Source of the DNA: Pseudomonas sp. SJZ074
GTDB taxonomy: Bacteria > Pseudomonadota > Gammaproteobacteria > Pseudomonadales > Pseudomonadaceae
NCBI RefSeq assembly: GCF_007828215.1
Contig: NZ_VIUE01000001.1
Span: forward strand, 124,001 to 188,000
Direction: 5' to 3'
DNA: 64,000 nucleotides
This document shows positions 20,184-29,150 of this stretch, one piece after another. Positions within the stretch are counted from its first letter, which is position 1; each line of letters opens with the position of its first letter. A program made the translations under genes and the position numbers. The notes under the pieces are model-generated. The model searched no databases. It saw only the letters and a list, made by a program, of their open reading frames with translations, and had not been told where the DNA came from.

Positions 20184-21095
20184 ATGAAACACGTCGGTTT
20201 TGCAGCCGCTCACTGGGGCATGCTTATCTGGGCAATACTGATCGCCTCGTCGTTCTTCGCGGCGGCCCAGGTCAGCCACTCGATCGATCCGATTCTGCTC
20301 ACGGGCTTGCGACTGCTGTTTTCGGCCTTGCTGTTCCTGCCGCTGTTGCTGCTGAAAAACACCTCGCCCATCACCACCAAAGGGTTGCTGGCTCACGCAG
20401 TGCTTGGCCTGTTGTTGGCGACCTATTTTGGTTCGTTGTTCGAGGCGTTGCGCTACACCTCGGCGGTCAATACCGCGACGTTGTACACACTGGTGCCATT
20501 GATCACCTTGTTCTTCGAGGTGTTCCTGCTGCCCAGTCCAAACCTCAAGACCCGCCTGCTGCCCATGCTGATCGCGGCGGCCGGTGCCGTGTTACTGACG
20601 CTCAAGGGGGCGGCACCGGGGCAGATGCCCGCGCTCTATCCGGTACTGGTCTTCGGTGTCGGTTGCGTGGCGATGGCGTTGTACTCGCCCCTTAGCCAAC
20701 GATTCAAGGCCAAGGCGCTCAAGGGCCGGGATCCAGTGGCGATGACGTTCTGGAACATGCTGTTCGGTTCGCTGTTTCTGCTGGTGTTCTGCCTGTTCAG
20801 CGGCGGCTGGCGCAGCGGCCGGCTGCTGTCGCTGCCGGATATCGGCTGGCTGGTGTACCTGGCCCTGTTCGGTACCCTCGCCACGTTCTGGCTGTTGCAC
20901 CGGGCCATCGGCGTGATCGCACCGTCCACGGTCATTTCCTACGTGTACCTCAACACCCTGTTCGTGACGCTGCTCAACTGGTTCTGGCTCAGGCAACAGC
21001 CAATGGCGCTCGAAATCATCGGCGCCGGGCTGGTAGGCGTCGGGATGCTGGCATTGGTGATTTCAAGCCGTAATGCCAGAACCGCTACGGCTTGA
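20184..21095 (+). CDS. EamA/DMT-family transporter
   Basis: A 303-residue protein with about ten membrane helices in two EamA repeats, as in the drug/metabolite exporter superfamily. The second repeat starts near LYPVLVFGVGCVAMALYSPL and ends GIGLVGVGML-like (here GAGLVGVGMLALVISS). Export of a metabolite or amino acid is likely but the substrate is unknown. ATG at 20184 is preceded by AGGAA and begins the first helix. It is convergent with the amidase of the adjacent operon and could export its product, which is only a positional guess. Confidence 0.85.
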   Translation: MKHVGFAAAHWGMLIWAILIASSFFAAAQVSHSIDPILLTGLRLLFSALLFLPLLLLKNTSPITTKGLLAHAVLGLLLATYFGSLFEALRYTSAVNTATLYTLVPLITLFFEVFLLPSPNLKTRLLPMLIAAAGAVLLTLKGAAPGQMPALYPVLVFGVGCVAMALYSPLSQRFKAKALKGRDPVAMTFWNMLFGSLFLLVFCLFSGGWRSGRLLSLPDIGWLVYLALFGTLATFWLLHRAIGVIAPSTVISYVYLNTLFVTLLNWFWLRQQPMALEIIGAGLVGVGMLALVISSRNARTATA

Positions 21096-21137
21096 AATCG
21101 CCCCGGGGCCCTATGCTTGCGCGACGCACATGCAACG

Positions 21138-22553
21138 CTAGTACGACGACGCCGAGCGAGGTGCAACCGGGCTCCAGCGCTCCAGCTCCCGTTCCAGGAA
21201 AGCCGCTACCGCCAGCAACCGCTCTTCCTGCCAGTGGGGTCCGACGATCTGGATGCCGATGGGCATCCCGGTGGCCGCATCGGTGCCGGCGCGGATCACC
21301 ACCGCCGGCGAACCGCTGAGACTGAACGGGAACACGAAGGCATAGCGGTTGCGATCCTCCAGGGACTCGCCATGACGGAACGCAACGTCAGGAAACACCG
21401 GGCAGATGAACAGGTCGTGTTGCTTGAAGAACTTCGCCAGCTGATAGCGGAATGTGTCGATCGCGATCCAGTCACGCTTGACCTCATCCACGGTCAACTC
21501 AGTCGCTTCGCTCATGTCCAGCAACCGCGCAATGGCCGGGGTGAAACGACGCTTGTTCATCGACTCGAACAGCTGTCGCCAGCCACGCCCGGCGTCGGCG
21601 CCGGTGATGAACACCCGCCACAGCACATCACAGGCCTCCTCGAGCATCGGCGGCGCCACCGGACTCACCTGCGCCACCACCTGCCCCAGGCACCGTTCGA
21701 CCTGTTGCAACACCTCGCTCACCGCCGCACTGACAGGCGTGCGGTCCGACTCCGAAAACAGTGCGACCCGCAGGCTGGCCAGCGGTTCACTGGCGACAAA
21801 CGGCACGTCGACGGTGTCCGGATCCTGTCCGTCGGCACCGCTGATCAGCGGCCCGAGCAACGCCAGGTCATCGACATAACGTCCCATCACGCCGAAAGCC
21901 GAAGTCATGTGGAACAACCCGGAGCGGTCGTTGGGAAACTGGCCGGTCAACGGCACCCGGCCCTGGGTCAGTTTCAAGCCGCAAATGCCGTTGAAGTGCG
22001 CAGGTATCCGCACGCTGCCGCAGGCATCGGAAGCCAGCCCGGCGGGCGAGCATCCGGCGGCGATTGCAGCCGCTTCACCGCCACTGCTGCCGCCGGCGGA
22101 GCGTTGCAAGTCGTGGGGATTGAGGGTGCGACCGTAGATCAGGTTTTCGGTCTCGAAGGCCATGCACAGTTCAGGCACATTGCTGATGCCCAGGATGATC
22201 GCACCGGCCTGCCGAAGCCGGGCGACGGCCGTCGCGTCCTGCTGGCTGACGTCGCCCAGCATCTCCTCCACCCCCCGGGACATCCGGAATCCCTGGACGT
22301 GGAGGACATCCTTGATGGTGATGGGAATACCGTGCAGCGGACCACTGATCTGGCCGATGCGCGCCATTTCGTCCGCTTCGCGGGCCTGGCGCCGCAGTTC
22401 CTCCACGGGCGCCAGTTGGATCAGTGCATTGATCTGCCGGTTACGCTCGGCAATCCGCTGCAGGTAGAACTCCAGCAACGTGACGCTGGTCAGCACGCCA
22501 CGTCGCAACAGACCCGCCATTTCCCGCAGGGTCAGCGAGTCGGGATTGAACAT
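21138..22553 (-). CDS. Amidase (amidase-signature family)
   Basis: A 471-residue amidase-signature enzyme. The Ser-cisSer-Lys triad is visible: K81 in ITIKDVLHV, S156 in SAGGSSGGE and S180 in ASDACGSVRIPA. Such enzymes hydrolyse amides, or make them by transfer; some act on fatty amides. The ATG at 22553 lies 2 bp after the stop of the upstream aminotransferase, with GGAGG ten bases before it, so it is the last gene of the six-gene operon. It might trim or activate a pathway product or a resistance pro-group; that is inference. Confidence 0.9.
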   Translation of the reverse strand: MFNPDSLTLREMAGLLRRGVLTSVTLLEFYLQRIAERNRQINALIQLAPVEELRRQAREADEMARIGQISGPLHGIPITIKDVLHVQGFRMSRGVEEMLGDVSQQDATAVARLRQAGAIILGISNVPELCMAFETENLIYGRTLNPHDLQRSAGGSSGGEAAAIAAGCSPAGLASDACGSVRIPAHFNGICGLKLTQGRVPLTGQFPNDRSGLFHMTSAFGVMGRYVDDLALLGPLISGADGQDPDTVDVPFVASEPLASLRVALFSESDRTPVSAAVSEVLQQVERCLGQVVAQVSPVAPPMLEEACDVLWRVFITGADAGRGWRQLFESMNKRRFTPAIARLLDMSEATELTVDEVKRDWIAIDTFRYQLAKFFKQHDLFICPVFPDVAFRHGESLEDRNRYAFVFPFSLSGSPAVVIRAGTDAATGMPIGIQIVGPHWQEERLLAVAAFLERELERWSPVAPRSASSY

Positions 22554-22555
22554 AC

Positions 22556-23896
22556 TCACGACGCCTCCTTGCTGCGCAACCATTTATTGGGTAACTGGTA
22601 CATGTTGCGCACCACCAGGGAAAACGCCTTGACCGCCAGCTTCGGGCGCCGGTTGATGGCTTCGAGGGCCTCTTCGATCATCGTCAGGATATGGCGCAAC
22701 GCATCGGGCGAGATGTTCAGCGGCGGATAAAAGCGCAGTACCGGACGCTCGGCCTTTTCATTCATCGAGTGGCCGGCATGAATGCCGCGTTTGCTCAATT
22801 CCATGCTCATCAGGGCTTCATAGACCGATCCGCGCAAACGCAACCCCGTCATCAGGCCCACGCCCGGTACGTCCTCGATGATCTGCGGATAGCGCAGCGC
22901 CAGGCGTTGCAGGCCATGGCGCAGCAAACCGCCGTTGATCCGTGACTGCTCCACCAGGTTGTTCTGCTCGATGTAATCGATCGCCGCCAGCGCCGAGGCG
23001 CACGCCACCGGGTGCCCGCCATTGGTGCGCGTATCGGGCTCGATTTCACTGAGTGGGTATTGGGTCGCCAGGCGCTTGCTGTACATGGCGCAGGCGAACG
23101 AGGTGTAGCCGCCGGTCAGACCTTTGGAGAGGATCATGATGTCGGGCACCACGTCGTCATACTGCACGGCGAACCATTTGCCGCAGCGACCGAAGCCGGT
23201 CTGGATTTCATCCGCCACCAACAGGGTGCCGGTGGCATCGCACAAGGCTCGCAGATTGGCCATGTAGCCCACCGGCGGCACCTGCAGGTGGGCGCCGCCC
23301 AGGATCGGTTCGACATACACCGCGCATACGCCCTCGCCGACGGCTTTTTGCAGGGCCGCAAAATCACCGTAGGGCACATGGGTCACATCGGGAGCCGCGA
23401 TGCCATAGCTGCTGTGATTCTGGCGTTGCCCCAGGATACTCATCGCCGCCAGGGTCTTGCCATGGTAGGACCCGCTCATCACCACGATCCCACGCCGATG
23501 CGGCTGGATGCGCAACGCATAGCGCAGGCTCTGCTCGATGGCCTCGGCCCCCGAGACCATATACTGCACATCACCCCACTCCCCCGGTACCAACTGGCAC
23601 AGACGCTCGGTCAATTTGTCCTGGAGCGGATGGCGCCGGCCTTCCGGTACCCAGGCCATCTGGTTCAGTTGAGCCTGCACCTGCTCGCGGACCATCGGGT
23701 TACGGTGGCCGACGATAAATACGCCATAGCTGCACGCGCAGTCGATGAAGCGTTTACCGGTGTGGTCGGTGACGTGAATGCCATCGGCCTGTTGCTCGAC
23801 GCTGGTCTTGCCCAGGCGATAGAGCTTGGCCGCCGATGCGCTCCAGTACCGCTGGCAATCATCCAGCAGTTGTTCATGCGGCCTGAGTAAGGACAT
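22556..23896 (-). CDS. Class III PLP-dependent aminotransferase (intact)
   Basis: A 446-residue class III (ornithine/GABA-type) aminotransferase. The PLP aspartate is D229 in LLVADEIQTGFGRCG and the Schiff-base lysine is K258 in DIMILSKGLTGGY; SGSYHGKT gives the PLP-stacking region. Some class III members act as aminomutases or with acyl-activated substrates. The start overlaps the end of the upstream paralogue by 23 bp, indicating coupled translation. It probably supplies or transfers an amino group in the pathway encoded by this operon. Confidence 0.93.
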   Translation of the reverse strand: MSLLRPHEQLLDDCQRYWSASAAKLYRLGKTSVEQQADGIHVTDHTGKRFIDCACSYGVFIVGHRNPMVREQVQAQLNQMAWVPEGRRHPLQDKLTERLCQLVPGEWGDVQYMVSGAEAIEQSLRYALRIQPHRRGIVVMSGSYHGKTLAAMSILGQRQNHSSYGIAAPDVTHVPYGDFAALQKAVGEGVCAVYVEPILGGAHLQVPPVGYMANLRALCDATGTLLVADEIQTGFGRCGKWFAVQYDDVVPDIMILSKGLTGGYTSFACAMYSKRLATQYPLSEIEPDTRTNGGHPVACASALAAIDYIEQNNLVEQSRINGGLLRHGLQRLALRYPQIIEDVPGVGLMTGLRLRGSVYEALMSMELSKRGIHAGHSMNEKAERPVLRFYPPLNISPDALRHILTMIEEALEAINRRPKLAVKAFSLVVRNMYQLPNKWLRSKEAS

Positions 23897-24998
23897 GGCT
23901 TAAAGTCTCCTTGATGATGTTGGCGGCACGTTGGATATGTTCGGGGCGAGCGGTGATCGGGCAGCGCAAGATCAATTCGCGGCCACGGGGCGTACTGACA
24001 TAGATGCCTTGCAGGTAAAGCGCCTCGCACAGCACGCTCGGTTGCAGGTCATCGGCCAGTGGCAGGCTGACCCAGCCGCCTTCCGCCACGGCGCCGAACG
24101 ACGCCAGGGTCTGCGCCAGTCGCTGGCCGTTTTCCAGGCATTGACGGGGCGAGTCGTGGGCCTGCACGTAGTCCAGCGCGGCCAGCGCGGCCACGCAAGC
24201 CATCGGATTGCCGGCAGTGGTGCTGCCATGCTTGGCCGGGCTGCTGCGTCCATAGACTTGCCAGGCCATGCGCTCGCTGCAGGTATAGGTGCCGATGGGA
24301 ATCGCACTGCCCCCCAGCGCGCCACCGAGCACGACAATGTCCGGTACACAGCGATAACGCTGGAAGCCGAACAGCGAACCCAGACTGCCGAGGCAGGTCT
24401 GGGTATCGACCGCGATCACCGGCACCGAGGCTTGCGCTGCACGGGCATGCAAGCGCTCGACCAGGGCCGGCTCGAGCAATTGCAATCGACCGCTCGCATC
24501 GAGGCGGGTACTGCTATGGCAGACCGCGAAGCAATCATTCCAATCCACCGAGTCCAGGTCCGTGAGATGACGAATCGCCACACGCTTTAAGCCCAGGAAA
24601 TCTTGCACATCGAGGTCGCCCTGCGCGGCGTTGAGGCAACGCCCGTAGGTCAGCGAGCCGTAATCACCACCCTGGATATACACGATGGTGTTGCCCTTCG
24701 GCTTTAGCCCCTTGCATAACTTCAAAGCGCCCTCGAACGCTTCGTCGCCGGAACTGCATACATAGGAACTGACCAGCTGCTCAGGCAGCAGCTCGGCCAG
24801 GCGGCGGCACAAGGCAATCAGCGGTTCAGACATCAGTACCCGGTTGGACAGCCCCATGATCTGCGCCTGGCGAGTGACCGCTTCGATCACCGCAGGCACC
24901 TGGAAGCCAAACCCGCCGGTCAGGTCGATGATCTGCCGACCATCGCCGTCGAGGTACGTCTCGTACTGCCCGCCAATAATGTATTTATCGTTGTTCAT
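23874..24998 (-). CDS. Class III aminotransferase homologue lacking PLP residues (pseudoenzyme)
   Basis: A 374-residue protein with the class III aminotransferase fold order: CSSGDEAFEGALKL (matches NSGAEANEAALK), GGDYGSLTYG, VIAVDTQTCLGSLG, PDIVVLGGALGG and TTAGNPMACVAAL. Three key residues are changed. The PLP Asp of the DExQTG motif aligns with V197, the Schiff-base Lys of the LxKALxGG motif is G226, and the ring-stacking His of the YHG motif is Gly. The reading frame is otherwise complete and well conserved, so it is not a decaying pseudogene. It may be a partner subunit of the intact paralogue downstream or a ligand-binding protein. Confidence 0.85.
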   Translation of the reverse strand: MNNDKYIIGGQYETYLDGDGRQIIDLTGGFGFQVPAVIEAVTRQAQIMGLSNRVLMSEPLIALCRRLAELLPEQLVSSYVCSSGDEAFEGALKLCKGLKPKGNTIVYIQGGDYGSLTYGRCLNAAQGDLDVQDFLGLKRVAIRHLTDLDSVDWNDCFAVCHSSTRLDASGRLQLLEPALVERLHARAAQASVPVIAVDTQTCLGSLGSLFGFQRYRCVPDIVVLGGALGGSAIPIGTYTCSERMAWQVYGRSSPAKHGSTTAGNPMACVAALAALDYVQAHDSPRQCLENGQRLAQTLASFGAVAEGGWVSLPLADDLQPSVLCEALYLQGIYVSTPRGRELILRCPITARPEHIQRAANIIKETLSHVLTQAA

Positions 24999-25007
24999 GG
25001 ATCCCTC

Positions 25008-25889
25008 TCAGCGATAGCTCAGGGCATTGAAAATGCGTCGACGCTCATCGACGATCGTTTCACGACCGTGCATGACCCGACGGTTATCGATCATCACCAC
25101 GTCGTGGTCACGCCACCCCACCGGAACGGTGTACTGGGCTGAGACTTCAGCGATTTCGGCGAGAAACTCGGCGGGAATCACCTGACCGCTCACCGTATCG
25201 ATCACCGGCGCCTCATAGTTGAACGAAGGCCCCAGGATGCTGTTGGCAAAAGCCGGGCGCTGGCTGAAGGCAGAAGTGAGGATCGCCGACGTGCTGAAGG
25301 CGTAGTGCATCGAATCATCGGCCGGATTGAAGGAAATCTGCGTCTGCGGGTCATTGCCAATGATCTGCAACAGATCCTCGATGACCACGTCTGCCGGGTT
25401 CGACAGGGTCGGCGAATAATGGCAAACCAGCCGACGCCACTTTTCCCCCGCCACGGTGCGGCTGTAGCGAATAGGGTTGTTTTCGAAGAAGCTGCGGCAA
25501 CCCGGAGACAGCCTCGCCAGCACTTTCTCACCGTCGCAGATCGTGGTTTGCGAACCCTTGCGCGGCGCTTCCTGGCAATAGAACCAAGTCATGTCCGGCC
25601 AGAACGGCGAATTACCGTTTTCGCAATGCAGGCCGACCGCCTGATGCCCGGCGTCCACCAACTGCGCCGCACCACCGACCATGACCCGCGCCGGATCCAG
25701 GCTCAACCGGGAACTGTTTTGCTTGACGTAGGCGCTGAACGCCTCGGCGCTGTGAATGCAGTTGCGAAACAGCACGACACCGTAGTGTCCCAGCAGCTCG
25801 TACAACTCGGCCTTGCCCAGGCTGGCGAAGTGGTGCGACTCGACGATAGAGACGTCGGGGTTTTCAAAGTGAAAGGCAGGTGTGCTCAT
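25008..25889 (-). CDS. TauD/clavaminate-synthase-like Fe(II) 2-oxoglutarate oxygenase
   Basis: A 293-residue cupin-fold oxygenase. The iron ligands appear as H88 and E90 in GLHCENGNSPFWPD and H274 in NRRVMHGRETI, with R285 in the terminal RRRIFNALSYR for 2-oxoglutarate. His-x-Glu instead of His-x-Asp is typical of the clavaminate synthase/AsnO branch that hydroxylates or cyclises amino-acid-derived substrates. The ATG at 25889 has AAGGGA upstream and overlaps the AMP-ligase gene by 26 bp. Nine bases separate its stop from the next start. Confidence 0.9.
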   Translation of the reverse strand: MSTPAFHFENPDVSIVESHHFASLGKAELYELLGHYGVVLFRNCIHSAEAFSAYVKQNSSRLSLDPARVMVGGAAQLVDAGHQAVGLHCENGNSPFWPDMTWFYCQEAPRKGSQTTICDGEKVLARLSPGCRSFFENNPIRYSRTVAGEKWRRLVCHYSPTLSNPADVVIEDLLQIIGNDPQTQISFNPADDSMHYAFSTSAILTSAFSQRPAFANSILGPSFNYEAPVIDTVSGQVIPAEFLAEIAEVSAQYTVPVGWRDHDVVMIDNRRVMHGRETIVDERRRIFNALSYR

Positions 25890-27426
25890 TGGATGCGTTC
25901 CCTTGCAGAGTGGAAAAAACAGTGGCGATGTCGGCACGTTTCGGTCGGCCGGTGACGGTGTAGAGCTGCTCGATCAACGGATCGTCCTTGTTCAACAACC
26001 AGAGCCGGTTCGGTCGTTCAATGTCGGAGAAACGGCCGGTCGACCAGGTCACCAGTTCATCGCTGGCCGGCGTGGACTCGACACACAGCAACGCCACAAG
26101 ACCGTGCTGCTCATCGAAGAACACCGCGGCGTCGTTCACGCCCGGGTACTTGCGGTATTCCAGCTCGACCTGCTCGGGGCTGACATTGCGACCGTTGGGT
26201 AGGCAGATCACGTTCTTCTTGCGGCCGTGCACATAGAGGTAGCCGTCTTCATCGAGCATCCCCAGGTCGCCGGTGTCCATCCAGCCATCGCCAGACATTG
26301 AGCATGCGCTGGGGTCCGTCCCCGAATAGCCGCTGAACAGCGAACTGCTCTTGACCTCGATGGTCTGGTCGGCGCCGATCCGCACCTGAACATGGGGCAG
26401 CGGTTTGCCAACACTGCCCAGGCGCTGCTCTTCGAAGGTGTTCATGCTGACCACAGAGGCGTTTTCCGACAGTCCGTAGCCCTGGTACACCTCGATGCCT
26501 TGCTCGGCCAGAGCATGCAGAGCATCGATACTCACCGCCGCGCCGCCGCAGGTGATATGAGCCCCGGACTTCAGGTAACTCGCCAGCCGTTCCCCAGCCT
26601 CACCGCCATCGTTCAATTGTTCCAGGAAGCGATTGATCATGACCGGCGGTACCGTCAGCGCCGTTGGCTGGACCTGCAAGATCCAGTCGACCAGACGCTG
26701 CGGCGACGCCCCGGGTTCGCCGAGCAATGCTTCGCTCGGCGGCAGGAAATGCACGGTCCCACCGGCCAACAACGGCAGGTACGCAGCGGTCACCTGCTCG
26801 AGCAGCAGGCTCAATGGCACCAGCGACAAATACCGACGATGGGCATTGACCGGCATGCGTTCGCGCAGCGACGCCAGTACCGCGCCAACCGCCTGATTGC
26901 TCAGGCGCACGCCTTTCGGCCGGCTGGTGGTGCCCGAGGTGTGAATGATCTTGCAGATCCAATCACCCTCACCATCCGGCGTGTGAGGCAGGGGCTGTTC
27001 GATCACCGGCTCGCCGAGACGGCGCAGGCGACTGTCGGGAAAATTCAGCTTCCAGCGTTGCGCCAGTGTCCGCTGCCCTGCGGCATCCACCAGGAATCCG
27101 TCGCAACGCTCGGCCAGGTGCTCGGCCTGGGATTGACTGAACGCCAGCGGCAACGGCAGCGCGGTAATCCCGGCAAACAGGCACGCCAGGTCGGCCACCA
27201 GCCAGTCACTGCTATTGCGCGTCGCGATCCCCAGCACCACTTGATCGCCGTGGGCTGGCGTCGCGAAACGCCATTGCAGCTCCGCAGCCAGATTAAGCGC
27301 CCGGTGTTCCAGTTCGCCGTAGGTCAGCGCCACGGATTCGGTACCCGACGTCCAGTCGACCGCGCAGACCGCCTGGCGATTGTCCTGCAACGCCTGCTTC
27401 AACTGATTGATGAAACCGCCGCTCAT
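25864..27426 (-). CDS. AMP-forming acyl/aryl ligase (ANL superfamily)
   Basis: A 520-residue adenylating enzyme. The P-loop HTSGTTSRPKG is at 162-172, the A5 motif YQGYGLSENASV and the A7/A8 region WMDTGDLGMLDEDGYL-GRKKNVI are present, and the adenylation Lys is K496 in VTGRPKRAD. Such enzymes activate a carboxylate as acyl-AMP and pass it to CoA, a carrier protein or an amine. No carrier domain is fused and none is encoded nearby, so a CoA or free amine acceptor is more likely. Its ATG overlaps the stop of the upstream gene by 4 bp. Confidence 0.92.
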   Translation of the reverse strand: MSGGFINQLKQALQDNRQAVCAVDWTSGTESVALTYGELEHRALNLAAELQWRFATPAHGDQVVLGIATRNSSDWLVADLACLFAGITALPLPLAFSQSQAEHLAERCDGFLVDAAGQRTLAQRWKLNFPDSRLRRLGEPVIEQPLPHTPDGEGDWICKIIHTSGTTSRPKGVRLSNQAVGAVLASLRERMPVNAHRRYLSLVPLSLLLEQVTAAYLPLLAGGTVHFLPPSEALLGEPGASPQRLVDWILQVQPTALTVPPVMINRFLEQLNDGGEAGERLASYLKSGAHITCGGAAVSIDALHALAEQGIEVYQGYGLSENASVVSMNTFEEQRLGSVGKPLPHVQVRIGADQTIEVKSSSLFSGYSGTDPSACSMSGDGWMDTGDLGMLDEDGYLYVHGRKKNVICLPNGRNVSPEQVELEYRKYPGVNDAAVFFDEQHGLVALLCVESTPASDELVTWSTGRFSDIERPNRLWLLNKDDPLIEQLYTVTGRPKRADIATVFSTLQGNASNEHTCLSL

Positions 27427-28040
27427 GGTTGTGCCCTCGCCAAAGATTCACCGGGCAACTGGGTAAACGAGGTACTGAGTGTCGTAGCGGCGAAACGAGA
27501 ACGCTTTGGATCGACCCGGATGAAACCGGTCACCGGTTTCTTGGCGTAATAGGTTCCCCAATTTTTGCCACCATCATCGGCCAGGCGAGTGGGGTCAGCG
27601 GTCAACAGCGGCTCGAAATCGATCTGGCAACTTTCCATCATTTGCCGGACCCGAGGCGTAACAGTGCACAACAGGTAATGCCCGCCCATGCACCAGGACA
27701 ACAACGGAATCATATTAACGAGAATCATTCCCGCTGTTAGGTGATGGGAAATCAAATTGCCGATCTCGACAATGTTCGAACGCTCGATGGTTTTCTCGAA
27801 ACGTTGAGACAGGATCTCCTCGATCGGTTGTGTCAGGTATTGTTCGGAAAAGAGAATGCGGTGGTCCGCAAAAGTAATCCCGGCACACGCGAGTATGCGA
27901 TCGTCCTGATCCTGAGTAACTGCAAAGTATTGCGGATTCGGTTCTACCGAAGCCGCATAAGAACTTCGAAACTTGTCTTTTACTACTTCAGTAGCCTGTA
28001 CCCATAGTGGCGTTTTAGTTTCCGCGACTCGTATTTGCAT
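27423..28040 (-). CDS. Thermostable hemolysin family protein (GNAT/LuxI-like)
   Basis: A 205-residue protein matching the thermostable hemolysin family: EQYLTQPIEE, IVEIGNLISHH and NWGTYYAKKPV correspond to EQYLDQPIEQ, LIEVGNLAS and RWGSYY of the Vibrio delta-type hemolysin as I recall it. The family fold is of the GNAT/acyl-homoserine-lactone-synthase type, so an acyltransferase role is plausible and the hemolysin name may mislead. It has no signal peptide. Start at 28040 has an ideal GGAGGAGGA. First gene of the operon, ATGA-overlapped with the ligase gene. Confidence 0.87.
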   Translation of the reverse strand: MQIRVAETKTPLWVQATEVVKDKFRSSYAASVEPNPQYFAVTQDQDDRILACAGITFADHRILFSEQYLTQPIEEILSQRFEKTIERSNIVEIGNLISHHLTAGMILVNMIPLLSWCMGGHYLLCTVTPRVRQMMESCQIDFEPLLTADPTRLADDGGKNWGTYYAKKPVTGFIRVDPKRSRFAATTLSTSFTQLPGESLARAQP

Positions 28041-28209
28041 TTCGTCCTCCTCCGTCCCTGTGCAGGATGTCTTAAAAGCGAGGCGAGCATATTTAAGAAA
28101 ATTCCTACAAGCCATTTAAAAAATAAATTGCTTCCGCTAATATATAAATAAACGTCTTTGTCATAAAAACCAGAGACGCTAGCCCATGGATTGCGCCAAG
28201 AAGGATCTT
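28041..28209. promoter_or_regulatory. AT-rich divergent promoter region of the unassigned operon
   Basis: The 169-bp gap between the divergent operon and LysR gene is markedly AT-rich (runs such as CCATTTAAAAAATAAATTGC and AATATATAAATAAACG), unlike the GC-rich neighbourhood. It should hold both start points and LysR binding sites. I do not see one clear T-N11-A palindrome to nominate. Confidence 0.5.
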
Positions 28210-29145
28210 ATGCTCAATAGTAATTTGCTTAGAAAGCTGGACATGCAGGACTTGATGGTGTTCGTCGCGGTGTACGAGCAGAGCAGCGTTACCGAGGTCT
28301 CCGAAGCCCTCTGCGTCAGCCAGTCAACCGTGAGCTACTGCTTGAAGAAGCTGCGCACCAGCTTCGAAGATGAATTATTCATTAATACCCGCAGTGGCAT
28401 GCGCCCAACCAATAAAGCCACCGCGATGTACAGCCATATCGTCAAGATTCTTCAAGCTATTAATATCTGCCACTCAGGTATCCAGAGCTTCGACCCCACG
28501 CAAAAAGAAATAACATTCAATATCTGCGCTCCCGAATATTTTGAATTATTGATCCTGCCCAAGTTGGTCAAGCGCTTTATCGGCAGTCAATTCCCGGTCA
28601 TCATTAATATAACGAAATTTCACAAGGATATTCCCGTTGACGAACTGACGGACGGCCGTTTTGATCTAGTGGTTTGTTTCGGCCCAAACTTTCATCGCAG
28701 TGCCAAAGGCTTGCGCTCGCAAGTATTACTGGAAGATGAACTGGTCTGCGTAGTCGATAGGAACGTCGATTTGCCGGGCGAGGCCCTCAGCCTGGAAACA
28801 TTCGTGGCATGCCAGCATGTGTTCCCGACCCCATGGACATCCGACACCAACATGATCGACGGTTGGCTTGCCCGCCAGGGCCATAGCCGGCAGATCGTCG
28901 CCCGGGCCAACAGCTATGTGGCCGCGCTCAATATGGTCACCGGGACCGACTTCGTGCTGACCCTGCCCCGACGCATTCAGGCATTGACCTGTGATGAGGC
29001 CAAATTCAGCCATCGCAAGCCACCGGCCGGGTTACCGAACTTTACGCTGGATATGATGTGGAGTGAAAAACCGGGCCAGGACAACGCCAACGTCTGGTTT
29101 CGCGAGCAGATCGTGAAGGTCTGCGCCGAAGACGGCTTGCTCTAA
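28210..29145 (+). CDS. LysR-family regulator of the adjacent operon
   Basis: A 311-residue LysR protein with N-terminal winged helix-turn-helix (VAVYEQSSVTEVSEALCVSQ, then STVSYCLKKLR) and a periplasmic-binding-type effector domain (FNICAPEYFELLILPKLVKR; DGRFDLVVCFGPNF). It resembles the NodD/LeuO/PvfR-like branch. The ATG at 28210 has AAGGAT just upstream; an in-frame ATG at 28186 (8 residues more) lacks a site. It is divergent from the six-gene operon and most likely regulates it; a hairpin follows its stop. Confidence 0.92.
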   Translation: MLNSNLLRKLDMQDLMVFVAVYEQSSVTEVSEALCVSQSTVSYCLKKLRTSFEDELFINTRSGMRPTNKATAMYSHIVKILQAINICHSGIQSFDPTQKEITFNICAPEYFELLILPKLVKRFIGSQFPVIINITKFHKDIPVDELTDGRFDLVVCFGPNFHRSAKGLRSQVLLEDELVCVVDRNVDLPGEALSLETFVACQHVFPTPWTSDTNMIDGWLARQGHSRQIVARANSYVAALNMVTGTDFVLTLPRRIQALTCDEAKFSHRKPPAGLPNFTLDMMWSEKPGQDNANVWFREQIVKVCAEDGLL

Positions 29146-29150
29146 GCCGC

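Noticed and set aside
27714..27732. Fur-box-like sequence AACGAGAATCATTCC
   Set aside because: About 12 of 19 positions match a Fur consensus, but it lies inside the hemolysin-family coding region, not at a promoter.
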